From positions 3,720,001 to 3,784,000 of the forward strand of contig OZ271856.1 in assembly GCA_965601975.1 (NCBI GenBank): DNA of 64,000 nt, written 5' to 3'. Below the pieces are notes generated by a model, which searched no databases, was not told where the DNA came from, and saw only the letters and a program-made list of their open reading frames with translations. This DNA comes from JANQIO01 sp965601975. GTDB lineage: Bacteria; Pseudomonadota; Gammaproteobacteria; Pseudomonadales; Halieaceae. The translations under genes and the position numbers were made by a program. Positions 44,077 through 53,050 of this stretch are shown here, piece by piece (within the stretch, counting starts at the first letter, position 1; each line of letters begins with the position of its first letter).

Positions 44077-45279
44077 TCAGACGTTCGGCGCGGGTGTGGC
44101 GCGACGGCGCTCCGGATTGAACACCGGGTCTTTCCGCACCCGGCATCGCGACAACAGGCGAGTCCAATGCAGCTCGCGGTTGTAGTAGATCTCGGCGTAC
44201 ATCTCGTCGTCATCGCGACCCCAGGGCATTTCCATGGACGCCAGCGCGATATTGGTCTTGGCGGTGGGGCACCAGGCGGCAGAGGTGACGTGACCGATGG
44301 TCTTGCCCTTTCGGTCGAGAATGAAGCTGTGTTCTGCGGGTTTGTTGCCCTCGACGTCCAGGATAACGAAGCGATAGCGCGAGCCCTCCCGCTTTTCCTT
44401 CAGCAGGGCGTTGCGACCGGTAAACGGACCTTTCTCGAAATCCACCAGCCAGTCGAGTCCCAGCTCAAACGGTGAACGTGCGCGGCCGTGGCGCACCACC
44501 TGCTCAGCCGGCACGAAGTCTTCCCAGGCCATGATGAAGCCGGCCTCGATGCGTGCAATGCCCAGTGCCTCCGAGCCCATGGGTCGGATCAGCAGTTCGC
44601 GGCCCGCTTCGAACAGCGCATCCCACAGGGGCACGGCCTGTTCCGGGTCCAGCCACAGTTCGTAGCCGAGGTCGCCGGTGTAGCCGGTGCGGGACACCAG
44701 CAGTTCGGTGCCCCTGAAATCGAAGGACATGATGCCGAAGGGTTTGAGGTTCTCGAGACCCTCCAGGCCCATCTTGCGCAGGGTGGCGCAGGAGGTCGGG
44801 CCCTGCACCGCCAGCGCCGCGATGTCGGCGGTTTCGTCGATGATGGAGACATCGAAGCCCATGGCGGACCACTGCAGCCAGTCCATGCAGCGCTCCTGGG
44901 CGCAGAGACGGTAGTCCCCCTCGGCCAGGTGAAAGATCGTGCCATCGTCGTGGACCATGCCCTCGTCATTGCACCAGACGGTATAGCCGACGCGGCCCGG
45001 CTTGATCTTGCGCACGTCGCGCACCATCAGGCGGTTGAGGTAGGCCTCGGCGTCCGGACCGGTGATGCGGTACTTGGTCATTGGCGTCAGGTCGAAAACG
45101 CCGGTGGAGTTGCGCACGGAGAAATACTCCAGGCCCACCTCCTCGAAGGTGTTGGGCGTGGTGTAGCCGGCCCAGGTGTACCAGTCATTGGTCTGGCACA
45201 TCGCCTTGACCCGGGGCGCAAACGGGGTCTCCAGGACCATCCGTTCATCGTGGGGCCTTTTCACTGCGGGAACATTCAT
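44077..45279 (-). CDS. GcvT-family folate-dependent aminomethyl/methyl transferase (second copy)
   Basis: A 400-residue GcvT-fold protein, paralogous to 11932-13158 along its whole length: STGVFDLTPMTKYRITGPDA near 58-77, the aspartates D111/D112 in VHDDGTIF, SRTGYTGDLGYELWLD and RIEAGFIMAWED. No glycine-cleavage partners are nearby. It follows type A-prime flavoprotein with a 4-bp ATGA overlap, exactly as its homolog follows flavoproteins at 8.8-11.9 kb. A tetrahydrofolate-linked demethylase role is the best inference. Confidence 0.85.
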   Translation of the reverse strand: MNVPAVKRPHDERMVLETPFAPRVKAMCQTNDWYTWAGYTTPNTFEEVGLEYFSVRNSTGVFDLTPMTKYRITGPDAEAYLNRLMVRDVRKIKPGRVGYTVWCNDEGMVHDDGTIFHLAEGDYRLCAQERCMDWLQWSAMGFDVSIIDETADIAALAVQGPTSCATLRKMGLEGLENLKPFGIMSFDFRGTELLVSRTGYTGDLGYELWLDPEQAVPLWDALFEAGRELLIRPMGSEALGIARIEAGFIMAWEDFVPAEQVVRHGRARSPFELGLDWLVDFEKGPFTGRNALLKEKREGSRYRFVILDVEGNKPAEHSFILDRKGKTIGHVTSAAWCPTAKTNIALASMEMPWGRDDDEMYAEIYYNRELHWTRLLSRCRVRKDPVFNPERRRATPAPNV

Positions 45280-46838
45280 GCGGCTTTCTCCTGCTTGATC
45301 ACTGCCTGGGCAGCGTTGCGACCGGCGAGACCCATAATGCCGCCGCCGGGGTGGGCGCCGGCGCCACAGAGGTAGAGCCCCGGGATGGGCGTGGCGTACT
45401 GGTGTGCGCCGGGCATGGGCCGCATCAACAGTGCCTGGTCCAGGGAAATCTCACCGTGATGCCAGTGCCCGCCGGCCATGCCGAACTCCGCCTCGAGATC
45501 CGTCGGCGCACTCAGCTCGGCGTGCAATACCTTTGACTTGAGTCCCGGCGCGCACTGCTCCAGCCGGTCCAGGGCGAGGGTTTTAAAGGCCTCGCGACCG
45601 CTGTCCCAGCCCTGCTTCAGCTGGTAGGGCGCAAACTGCACGATGGCCGACAGCACATGCTTGCCCGCGGGCGCCAGGCTGTCGTCGTGAACGGTTGGGA
45701 TGCTGATTTCCATCACCGGCGAGTTAGAGTACTCCCCGTACTTGGCATGATTGAACGCCAGCTCAATGTGATCCATCGAGGGCGCCAGCAGCAATCGCTC
45801 GCCCGCAAGCGCGGCGTCCAGCCCTGAGAAGGCAGGCAGCTCATCGAGGGCCAGGTGCAGCTTCGCGGAGACGCCGCGGGCGCGGAAGTTGTGAACCCGA
45901 CGGGCGAAGCCCGCATCGAGGTTCGGGTAACCCACCAGCTTTTCGAATGTGGTGCGCGGGTCCGCGTTGGATATCACGGTCCGCGCCGTCAGCGTTTCAC
46001 CGCCCTCCAATTTGACGCCGGTGGCACTGCAGTCTTCGAGCCGGATGCTCGCGACCCGGCTGTCGCAGCGAATTTCCGCGCCAAAGGCCCTCGCCGACCG
46101 GGCAAAGGCCTCGCCAACCGCGCCCATACCGCCCCGCACCAGGGCGGGCCCGGTCATACCATAGAAGTCGCCGATATGCCGGTGCAGGTAGCCGTACACC
46201 GTGTTGGGGGAACGCGGCCCCATATGGGAGCCCAGCACCCCGTCCATGGCCACCGCGGCCTTCAGCAGCTCGCTGTCGAAATGCTCGTTGGCGACATCGT
46301 AGATATTGATCAGGCCGACCCGCATCAGGTCCTGCATGTCGTTCTTGCCCAGGGTGCGCAGGTCCCAGCCCAGCTTCAGCAGCGACAGGGTATCGCCCCA
46401 GCTGCGCTCCACCAGGCTCGGGGGCCGGCGGCTGAAGAAGCCGTTGAGGACCTTGCCAAAACGCGTGTTCTGCTTGTGGAACGCTGCGTAGGCCGCGGCA
46501 TCGGATTCCGACACGCCGCTGACATGGGCGCCGTCGATGACCAGGTGCTCGCCCGCACCGGAGAGCGCCACGGTCTTCAGGTTCTGCGCCGCGTAGGCCA
46601 GGCCGTTGTTTGCCAGGTTCAGGTCCTTTGCCACCTCCGGGTTCAGCTGGGTCAGCAAGTGAGCGCCGCTGGACACCCGGAAACCCGGATGGAATTCGCG
46701 GGTCGCGGCGGCACCACCCGGTTGGGCAGCGGATTCCAGTACCAGCACCTTGTTCCCTTCACGCGCCAGGTAGGCTGCACAGGCCAGGCCGTTGTGCCCC
46801 GCCCCGATGATAATGACGTCGAAAGTGGAATCAGTCAT
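45276..46838 (-). CDS. CrtI/PYROXD2-like FAD oxidoreductase (type A-prime)
   Basis: A 520-residue flavoprotein starting MTDSTFDVIIIGAGHNG (GAGHNG at 12-17). GGAAATREFHPGFRVSSGAH and MAGGHWHHGEISLDQALLMR near the C-terminus match the type A protein at 8757, including the GHWHH motif both share and the other types lack. C-terminal FAD motif LCGAGAHPGGGIMGLAGRNAA. It overlaps type B-prime by 8 bp upstream and GcvT by 4 bp downstream. Confidence 0.87.
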   Translation of the reverse strand: MTDSTFDVIIIGAGHNGLACAAYLAREGNKVLVLESAAQPGGAAATREFHPGFRVSSGAHLLTQLNPEVAKDLNLANNGLAYAAQNLKTVALSGAGEHLVIDGAHVSGVSESDAAAYAAFHKQNTRFGKVLNGFFSRRPPSLVERSWGDTLSLLKLGWDLRTLGKNDMQDLMRVGLINIYDVANEHFDSELLKAAVAMDGVLGSHMGPRSPNTVYGYLHRHIGDFYGMTGPALVRGGMGAVGEAFARSARAFGAEIRCDSRVASIRLEDCSATGVKLEGGETLTARTVISNADPRTTFEKLVGYPNLDAGFARRVHNFRARGVSAKLHLALDELPAFSGLDAALAGERLLLAPSMDHIELAFNHAKYGEYSNSPVMEISIPTVHDDSLAPAGKHVLSAIVQFAPYQLKQGWDSGREAFKTLALDRLEQCAPGLKSKVLHAELSAPTDLEAEFGMAGGHWHHGEISLDQALLMRPMPGAHQYATPIPGLYLCGAGAHPGGGIMGLAGRNAAQAVIKQEKAA

Positions 46839-48447
46839 CGAGATAGCCCTCCGGGACCACGTTGGGTTTTTTCAGGTCCATGAGAATCTCCCGGGCCGCG
46901 TTGGCGCCGGGCGCGGCCATCACTCCGCCACCCGGGTGGGTACCGGAACCGCACATGTACATGCCCTGCACCGGACCCCGGTACTGTGCGTAGCCCGGGA
47001 ACGGCCGGTTGAACAGCAGCTGGTCGAAGGTCAGCTCTCCCTGGAAGATGTTGCCCTCGGTCAGGCCCACCTCGTTGTCGATCTCGTGGGGCGTGCGGAT
47101 CTCGGCATCCAGGATCAGGTCCTTGAAGTCGGGGCTGTACCGGGCAATCTTGTCGATCACCGTCTTGCCGAAGGCGTCGCGCTTGTCCGGCGTCCAGTCT
47201 CCGTCCGCGAGCTTCGGCGGGCAGTACTGCACGAACACGGTCATCATGTGTTTGCCCGGTGCCGCCATGGTCGGGTCCACCTGGGTCGGGATCAGCATGT
47301 CGAAGTACGGGTCTTCGGACCAGGTGCCCGCCTTCCAGTCGTCGTAGGCTTTCTCCAGCTCGAACAGGGACTCGCTGGCGTGCATGTCGGTAATCATCAG
47401 CGGCGTACCCTTCGGCAGGGCCGGGAACGTGGGCAGGCCGTCGAGGGCGATATTCAGCTTGCCGGAGGAGCCGCGAATCTTGAAGTTCTTCGCCCGGTGC
47501 ACCACGTCGGCGGGCAGGTCGCTGGCGTCGAAGCACTCCAGGAAGGTGCGCTTGGGATCCAGGTTGGAGACCACGATATCCGCCTGGTACTCGGTGCCGT
47601 CCGCCAGGGCGACGCCGGTGGTCTTGCCGTTCTTCACGACAACGCGGTGTACGTCGGCATCGCAGACGATCTCGCCGCCGAAGCCCTGCAGGCTTTTCGC
47701 CAGGGCATCGGCGACCGCGCCCATGCCGCCGCGGGCAAACCCCCAGGCGCCGACGCTGCCGTCCACGTCGCCCATATAGTGGTGCAACAGCACGTAAGCG
47801 GTACCCGGTGAATAAACCCCCAGCGCCGTGCCGATAATGCCGCTGCCCGCCATGTGAGCCTTGATGACGTCGGTCTCGAAGTACTCGTCCAGGTAATCGC
47901 CGATGCTCATGGTCCAGAAGCGCAGGGTGTCCAGCAGCCCCTCGTCGCCCATGTCGGTAAAGGACTCGGCCAGGTCCAGCAGACCCTTGATATCCCTCGG
48001 CTTAAAAGAGGTCGGGTCTGGCGGCGTGGTCATCAGGTACTTGCGGATGAGCTTGGTCTGCTTCATCACATCGGCGGAGAAGCGGTCGTAGGCGTTGGCG
48101 TCGCGCACCGAGTGGCGGGCCATCTCACGGTACTGGCGCTCGTGGTCCCCGTAGTTGCCGAAGTAGTCGCCGTCGCGGGTGAAGGTCACGCCGCCCTCGT
48201 AGGGAATCACCTGCAGGCCGTGGCGCGGCAGCTCCAGGTCGCGCGTGATTTCCGGGCGCAGCAGGCTGCATACATAAGAGCAGTTGGAGTACTTCCAGCC
48301 CTCGTGAAGCTCACGGCTCACCGTGGCGCCGCCGATATAGGGGTTGCGCTCCAGCACCAGCACGTCGAGACCGGCCTTGGCCAGGTAGGCCGCGTTGCAC
48401 AGGCCGTTGTGGCCCGCGCCGATCACGATGGCATCGTATTTCTTCAT
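46831..48447 (-). CDS. CrtI/PYROXD2-like FAD oxidoreductase (type B-prime)
   Basis: A 538-residue flavoprotein, MKKYDAIVIGAGHNGLCNAA at the start. EGWKYSNCSYVCS, KNFKIRGSSGKLNIAL, LTEGNIFQGELTFDQLLFNR and the tail KKPNVVPEG are shared with the type B protein at 10292, the strongest flavoprotein pair in the window. It overlaps the aminotransferase stop (ATGA) and the A-prime start. In this operon B precedes A, the reverse of the 8.8-kb operon. Confidence 0.87.
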   Translation of the reverse strand: MKKYDAIVIGAGHNGLCNAAYLAKAGLDVLVLERNPYIGGATVSRELHEGWKYSNCSYVCSLLRPEITRDLELPRHGLQVIPYEGGVTFTRDGDYFGNYGDHERQYREMARHSVRDANAYDRFSADVMKQTKLIRKYLMTTPPDPTSFKPRDIKGLLDLAESFTDMGDEGLLDTLRFWTMSIGDYLDEYFETDVIKAHMAGSGIIGTALGVYSPGTAYVLLHHYMGDVDGSVGAWGFARGGMGAVADALAKSLQGFGGEIVCDADVHRVVVKNGKTTGVALADGTEYQADIVVSNLDPKRTFLECFDASDLPADVVHRAKNFKIRGSSGKLNIALDGLPTFPALPKGTPLMITDMHASESLFELEKAYDDWKAGTWSEDPYFDMLIPTQVDPTMAAPGKHMMTVFVQYCPPKLADGDWTPDKRDAFGKTVIDKIARYSPDFKDLILDAEIRTPHEIDNEVGLTEGNIFQGELTFDQLLFNRPFPGYAQYRGPVQGMYMCGSGTHPGGGVMAAPGANAAREILMDLKKPNVVPEGYLDD

Positions 48448-49796
48448 TCAGTGGTCCCCGTCCGCACACCGGAATCGCCGGCGGCCAGTTTTTCCATGGT
48501 GGCGTCCACGGCGCCCTCGAAGGCCTGCAGCGTATCGGCGAGACAGGCCTCGTCATGGGCCGCGCAGATAAACCAGGGCTCCCGGGAGTCGGGCTCGACG
48601 ATGACGCCGCGGTCGTGCAGCTCTGGCGCCATCGCATCGTAGAAGCTGTAGTCGGAGTGCACCCACTCACGGTAGTTGGAGGGCGCACTTTCCGCCAGGA
48701 ACAGACCGCCCATGGAGGGATGGCCCACGAAACAGTGGGCGATATCGCGCGCCTCCAGGATGGCGCTGAGACCTTCCTGCATGCGCTGGCCGTAGCGGGC
48801 GATATCGTCCAGGGCGCTGGTATTGGCGAGTATATCCAGTGTCTTCTCCGCGGCCGCCAGGCTCACCGAATGGGCGGTGTAGGTACCGCCGTGCACGACC
48901 CCGTCGCCGATGTGCCGCATCAAGGCCTCGCGCCCGGCAACAACCGCAATGGGGTAGCCGTTGGCCACGGCCTTGGCGAAGGTGCACAGGTCCGCCTTGA
49001 TGCCGAAGAATTCCTGGATCCCGCCGCGGGCTACCCGGAAACCGGTTTTCACCTCGTCGATCACCAGGATGACGCCGTAGCGATCGCAGAGTTCACGCAC
49101 CGACTGCATGTACTCCTGTGTGGCGGTGATGGAACAGCAGTTGCCCATCATCGGTTCGATCAGCAGGGTGCCGATACGATCGCCGTGCTTGCGCAGGGTG
49201 TCCTCGAGGCGCTCCGCATCGTTCATAGGGACCATGTGAATGTGTTGCCTGGTACTCTCCGGCACGCCGTCGCTGTAGGCGACCACCTCGGGCTCGCGGC
49301 CGCAGTCCGGTGTCCAGCCCTCCTCCACCTCGGAGTACCACAGCACCGCGTCGAACACGCCGTGGTAGCCTCCTTCGATCATGATGAAGTCGTCCTTGCC
49401 GCTGGCGGCGCGAGCCACCCGCAGTGCCGCCATGACCGCCTCGGTGCCGGAGTTGGAAAACCGCACCAGTTCTGCGGAAGGCACCATCTCTGAAATCTGG
49501 CGGGCGACGGTGTATTCGCGCTCGGTGCCCAGGGCAAACACACCACCGACTTCCATCCCCTCGCGGGCGGCTGCGTCCACCTCGGGGTGGGCATAGCCAA
49601 GGATCGCCGGGCCGTATCCCAGGCGGTAATCCACGTAGCTGTTGCCGTCGATATCCGTCAGCCGGGCGCCCTTGCCCTGCTTGATGTAGATGGTCTTGTC
49701 ATCGCCCCAGTAGCGGAAACTGGAGGACACACCGAGGGGCAGTTTGCCCACGGCTTCGTTGAAGTGCGCGTTGGAACGCGACAGATCGCGGCTCAT
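48444..49796 (-). CDS. Class III aminotransferase (glutamate-1-semialdehyde aminomutase-like)
   Basis: A 450-residue PLP enzyme. ATG 49796 (MSRDLSRSNAHFNEAVGKLP) is preferred; an upstream in-frame ATG would begin inside the palindromic operator. PLP lysine K275 (TFAKAVANGYP), D247 (VIDEVKTGFR), SNSGTEAVMAALRVAR and GGYHGVFDA are in place. It resembles HemL-type subgroup enzymes, but the operon context points to amine catabolism, not heme. First gene of the leftward operon, next to the operator shared with a BetI-like regulator. Confidence 0.88.
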   Translation of the reverse strand: MSRDLSRSNAHFNEAVGKLPLGVSSSFRYWGDDKTIYIKQGKGARLTDIDGNSYVDYRLGYGPAILGYAHPEVDAAAREGMEVGGVFALGTEREYTVARQISEMVPSAELVRFSNSGTEAVMAALRVARAASGKDDFIMIEGGYHGVFDAVLWYSEVEEGWTPDCGREPEVVAYSDGVPESTRQHIHMVPMNDAERLEDTLRKHGDRIGTLLIEPMMGNCCSITATQEYMQSVRELCDRYGVILVIDEVKTGFRVARGGIQEFFGIKADLCTFAKAVANGYPIAVVAGREALMRHIGDGVVHGGTYTAHSVSLAAAEKTLDILANTSALDDIARYGQRMQEGLSAILEARDIAHCFVGHPSMGGLFLAESAPSNYREWVHSDYSFYDAMAPELHDRGVIVEPDSREPWFICAAHDEACLADTLQAFEGAVDATMEKLAAGDSGVRTGTTE

Positions 49797-49856
49797 TGTA
49801 TTGCTCTCTGGCCAGTCGTCTCCGCAGCATGCCAGCTCATCCGATTCCTGTCCAGT

Positions 49857-49876
49857 GAATGAATGATCATTCATTC
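49857..49876. promoter_or_regulatory. 20-bp perfect palindrome, likely TetR/BetI-type operator
   Basis: GAATGAATGATCATTCATTC is a perfect inverted repeat centred between 49866 and 49867. It sits in the 116-bp gap between the aminotransferase operon and the divergent TetR gene, 37 bp before the regulator ATG. Placement fits an operator controlling both directions. Confidence 0.75.
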
Positions 49877-49912
49877 CTTGCCAGCGGCGCCCGCCTGTAC
49901 TACTGTTGCCGC

Positions 49913-50539
49913 ATGACTGCCACCGCGCCCAAGACCCGCCGTCGCCACGCTCCGCCGGAGCAGCGGCGGGAGCAATTGATCAAGGCCACCATCAAGTGCA
50001 TCGCGCGCAAGGGCCTGTCCAAGACCACCATGGCAGATGTCACGCGCGCGGCGAAGTTGAGCGTCGGCATCGTCAACCTGCACTTCCGGAGCAAGGACAA
50101 GCTGCTGGAGGAAACGCTGCGCTACATCGCCGAAGAGTACAAGCTGGGCTGGGATCGCATCGTCAACGACGAAAGCCTGCCCCCGGCCGACAAGGTGACG
50201 GCCCTGATCGACTTCGACTTCAGTCCCGAGATTACCAACTCCGCCAAGCTCTCGGTCTGGTTCGCCTTCTGGGGCGAGACCAGTTCCCGCCCTACCTACC
50301 GCGCCATCTGCAACGCCGCGGACCTGCAGACCACGAGCTCCATGCTGCGCCTGTGCCAGGACCTGGGCTGCAAGTCGAAGAAACAGGCTGAACTGGTCGC
50401 CACCGGCTATACCGCCCTGGCCGACGGCCTGTGGCTGGACATCCTCGTGACGCCCGAAGACATGAACCCGCAGCTGGCGCGCGACATCTGCCAGAACTAC
50501 ATGGCCAGCTTTTTCCCGGAACACTTCAAGAGGCCCTGA
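49913..50539 (+). CDS. TetR/AcrR-family regulator, BetI-like
   Basis: A 208-residue repressor-type protein. ATG 49913 (MTATAPKTRRRHAPPEQRRE) is used; the earlier in-frame ATG lies in the palindrome. The helix-turn-helix spans about 15-62 (LSKTTMADVTRAAKLSVGIVNLHF). The ligand domain has SVWFAFWGETSSRPTY, which recalls BetI, the choline-responsive repressor of betaine synthesis. Divergent from the aminotransferase operon and 2 bp upstream of an acyl-CoA dehydrogenase gene, so it probably controls both. Confidence 0.87.
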   Translation: MTATAPKTRRRHAPPEQRREQLIKATIKCIARKGLSKTTMADVTRAAKLSVGIVNLHFRSKDKLLEETLRYIAEEYKLGWDRIVNDESLPPADKVTALIDFDFSPEITNSAKLSVWFAFWGETSSRPTYRAICNAADLQTTSSMLRLCQDLGCKSKKQAELVATGYTALADGLWLDILVTPEDMNPQLARDICQNYMASFFPEHFKRP

Positions 50540-50541
50540 CC

Positions 50542-51699
50542 GTGGATATCGAACTCAGCGACAGTGCGCACCAATGGCAGGATAAGACCCGGGCCTTCGC
50601 AGAAGAGGAGCTGATTCCCTGGGAAGAGCACGCCGAGATGAACGGTGGCGAGCTGCCCGAAGACGTCGCCCGGCGCCACAGCGAAATCGCCTGCACCGAG
50701 CTTGGCTTCAGCCGCATGGACGTCCCAGCCGCCCACGGCGGCTTGGGCCTCAACATGGAGGAGCAGGTCGCCATCTGGGAACAGCTGGGGCGAGTGACCA
50801 ATGCCCTGTGCTGGTGCTTCCCGGAAGCGCAGCACTGGATGTTCGACGCCTGCACGCCGCAGCAGGTGGACAGCTACGTGCGCCGATTGATGGACGGCTC
50901 CGGCCAGGATGCCTACGCGATTACCGAGGCGGAGTCAGGCTCCATGGAGACGGTGAACAGTACCGCGGTCGCCGCGGCCGGCGGCTACGTGCTGAACGGG
51001 GAGAAATGGTTTGTCACCAGCGGCAATCTCGCCGACTTCCTCTGGGTACAGGCGAAAACCGAAGGTGGCTACGACTCCCTGTTCCTGGTGGACAAGGACA
51101 GCGATGGTATCGAAGTTGCCGACAACCCCCTGTTCAGCCACACGTTCGCTTCGCACCATCCCACCTACCGCTTCACCGATGTGTTCGTTCCCGGCGAGAA
51201 CCGGGTCGGCGAGGCCGACGCGGGCATGAGCTACACCCGAAGCTGGTTCCGGCACGAGCGCATGATGATCGCGGCTCGCTGCTGCGGCGCGGCGACACGG
51301 CTGTTGGAAATGGGCACGGAGTGGGCGAAGCAGCGCAGGATCGACCACGAGGTGCTGGCGGACAAACAGTCCATCCAGTTCATGCTCGCTGACTGTGCCG
51401 TTGAACTCTGGAGCGCCAGGCTGGTGCTTTACGAGGCAGCCCGCGCGCACGATACGGGCGCCGATCTCAAGTCCCTGCACACCCGCTGCGCCATCGCCAA
51501 GCTGCAGTGCTCGGAAATGGCCAACCGGGTCTGCGACCGGGTGTTGCAGATTTTCGGCGGTCGCGGCTACATGCGCAGCAACGCTGCCGAACGTTTCTTC
51601 CGGGAGCTGAGGGTCGATCGTATCTGGGAAGGCAGCAGCGAGATACAGCGTATGGTGATTGCGAAGAGCCTGCTGAAGCGCGGCGTCGAGGGAATGTAG
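50542..51699 (+). CDS. Acyl-CoA dehydrogenase
   Basis: A 385-residue flavoenzyme from GTG 50542, 2 bp after the TetR stop. It has the ACAD three-domain layout: helical N-domain, middle strand domain with the FAD loop YAITEAESGSM and GYVLNGEKWFVTSGN, and C-domain ending RIWEGSSEIQRMVIAKSLL, whose glutamate is the likely catalytic base. Oxidises an acyl-CoA to the 2-enoyl-CoA, which the hydratase of the divergent operon could then take. The acyl chain is not determined. Confidence 0.88.
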   Translation: MDIELSDSAHQWQDKTRAFAEEELIPWEEHAEMNGGELPEDVARRHSEIACTELGFSRMDVPAAHGGLGLNMEEQVAIWEQLGRVTNALCWCFPEAQHWMFDACTPQQVDSYVRRLMDGSGQDAYAITEAESGSMETVNSTAVAAAGGYVLNGEKWFVTSGNLADFLWVQAKTEGGYDSLFLVDKDSDGIEVADNPLFSHTFASHHPTYRFTDVFVPGENRVGEADAGMSYTRSWFRHERMMIAARCCGAATRLLEMGTEWAKQRRIDHEVLADKQSIQFMLADCAVELWSARLVLYEAARAHDTGADLKSLHTRCAIAKLQCSEMANRVCDRVLQIFGGRGYMRSNAAERFFRELRVDRIWEGSSEIQRMVIAKSLLKRGVEGM

Positions 51700-51706
51700 C
51701 GGCCGG

Positions 51707-52837
51707 CTAGCGCGTGACCAGTTCGATTCCTTTGGAATTGGGTAGAGAGCGCGTCCCCTTCAGGATGACACCGCTGAAGCTGAGGTCTTCGTAGTCCTTC
51801 TCCCCTTCTCCCGCGGGCTCGATTCGCAGGGCGTGCTGGGCGTTGCCGGCGGGGGTCCAGGTACTGTCACCGGCGACCACGCCCTCGATCTGGGTGTCGC
51901 GCGTGATACCGTAGCTGAGCGGTTCCGAGGTGAAGAAAATATCTGCCGCCGGCCCCTTCTTGTCGCGAAGGCCGTTGTTGAACGCATGCCAGCCCCGGCC
52001 CGAACTCTCCACCAGTCCCAGCACACGAATACCGTGCCGGCCGTTATTGGCCGCGTACAGATTGTGGTAGTTGTTGTGGAACACGTTGCGGATAAAGATA
52101 CCGTCGGCGCCGTTCTGCATGGCCCGGATATTCTGGTAGTCGCTTTCCGAGTGGTCAGACACCACGCCGTTGCCCCTGTTGCCCCTGGCGATGACGGACT
52201 CGACCCGGATATTGCGCATGGCCCACATGACCATCAGTCCATTGCGCAGGTTGCGCTGCACCACCAGGTCACGGAGCACGCCGTGATAGGTGTGCTTCCC
52301 ACGACCGCTGACGAGGATGCCGTCCAGGGCGCAATCGCTGACGGTCGTCCCCTCGATCTTGATGCGCGAGGTGCGGTAGAACTCGATGCAGCCGGCGCCG
52401 GGCACACCCAGCTGTTCACGGTTGCCCTTGATCTCGCCGCCGAGAATTTCGATGTGATGCTCGCCGCCATCCTTGCCCCGGCGGTTCGCAATCACGCTGA
52501 CCGCCGAGTCGGTCCGCAGGACCAGCCGGGCGCTGCGCAGATCGAGCCGGGTGAAACTGTCCAGCAACAGCGGTCCGCCAATGACAAAGCGGCCCTCCAG
52601 CTTCAGGTCGACATAGTGGTTCCTGCCGGCCGGCAGGGCGTCGATGGCGGCCTGGATGTGAGCGCGCTGGTCTTCCACGTCCTCCAGCGGCCTCAACACA
52701 TCGGCGGACGCCTGGCCGGAGGGAAGCAACAGGGATACCGTCAGCCCCAGTATCGCGAGTACCGAGGACACGGACGCCATCCAGGGAAGGCTACGCACGA
52801 GCAGGCTCCTGGTGTCGCTGGCCATGTGTTGTCGCAT
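51707..52837 (-). CDS. Exported right-handed parallel beta-helix protein
   Basis: A 376-residue protein with an N-terminal export segment (SLPWMASVSSVLAILGLTVSLLL). The start could be ATG 52837 or 52825. From about residue 90 the sequence shows pectate-lyase-like coils with Asn ladders: HIEILGGEIKGNREQLGVPG, GNGVVSDHSESDYQNI and NVFHNNYHNLYAANNGRHGI. Such folds bind or cleave polysaccharides, but no catalytic set is obvious. Convergent with the acyl-CoA dehydrogenase, 7 bp apart. Function unknown. Confidence 0.7.
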   Translation of the reverse strand: MRQHMASDTRSLLVRSLPWMASVSSVLAILGLTVSLLLPSGQASADVLRPLEDVEDQRAHIQAAIDALPAGRNHYVDLKLEGRFVIGGPLLLDSFTRLDLRSARLVLRTDSAVSVIANRRGKDGGEHHIEILGGEIKGNREQLGVPGAGCIEFYRTSRIKIEGTTVSDCALDGILVSGRGKHTYHGVLRDLVVQRNLRNGLMVMWAMRNIRVESVIARGNRGNGVVSDHSESDYQNIRAMQNGADGIFIRNVFHNNYHNLYAANNGRHGIRVLGLVESSGRGWHAFNNGLRDKKGPAADIFFTSEPLSYGITRDTQIEGVVAGDSTWTPAGNAQHALRIEPAGEGEKDYEDLSFSGVILKGTRSLPNSKGIELVTR

Positions 52838-53050
52838 CCGGCTGAGGGTTCATTTTCTGCAAGCTTTCACTAGTTTTGTTCTATCTATATGGTGCAAATC
52901 TGACAGCTGCTTTAGCCTGCCCGCTGAGTTTTTTCGGGCAAAGGACACGTGTCACAAAATCGGCCTGCGGCCCCGGGTTTTCAGGAAAACTGCGAAGTAA
53001 TTACTGCTTGTAGAGCGCGAGCCCCGGCTGTCGGGGATGCGAGAAACGGA

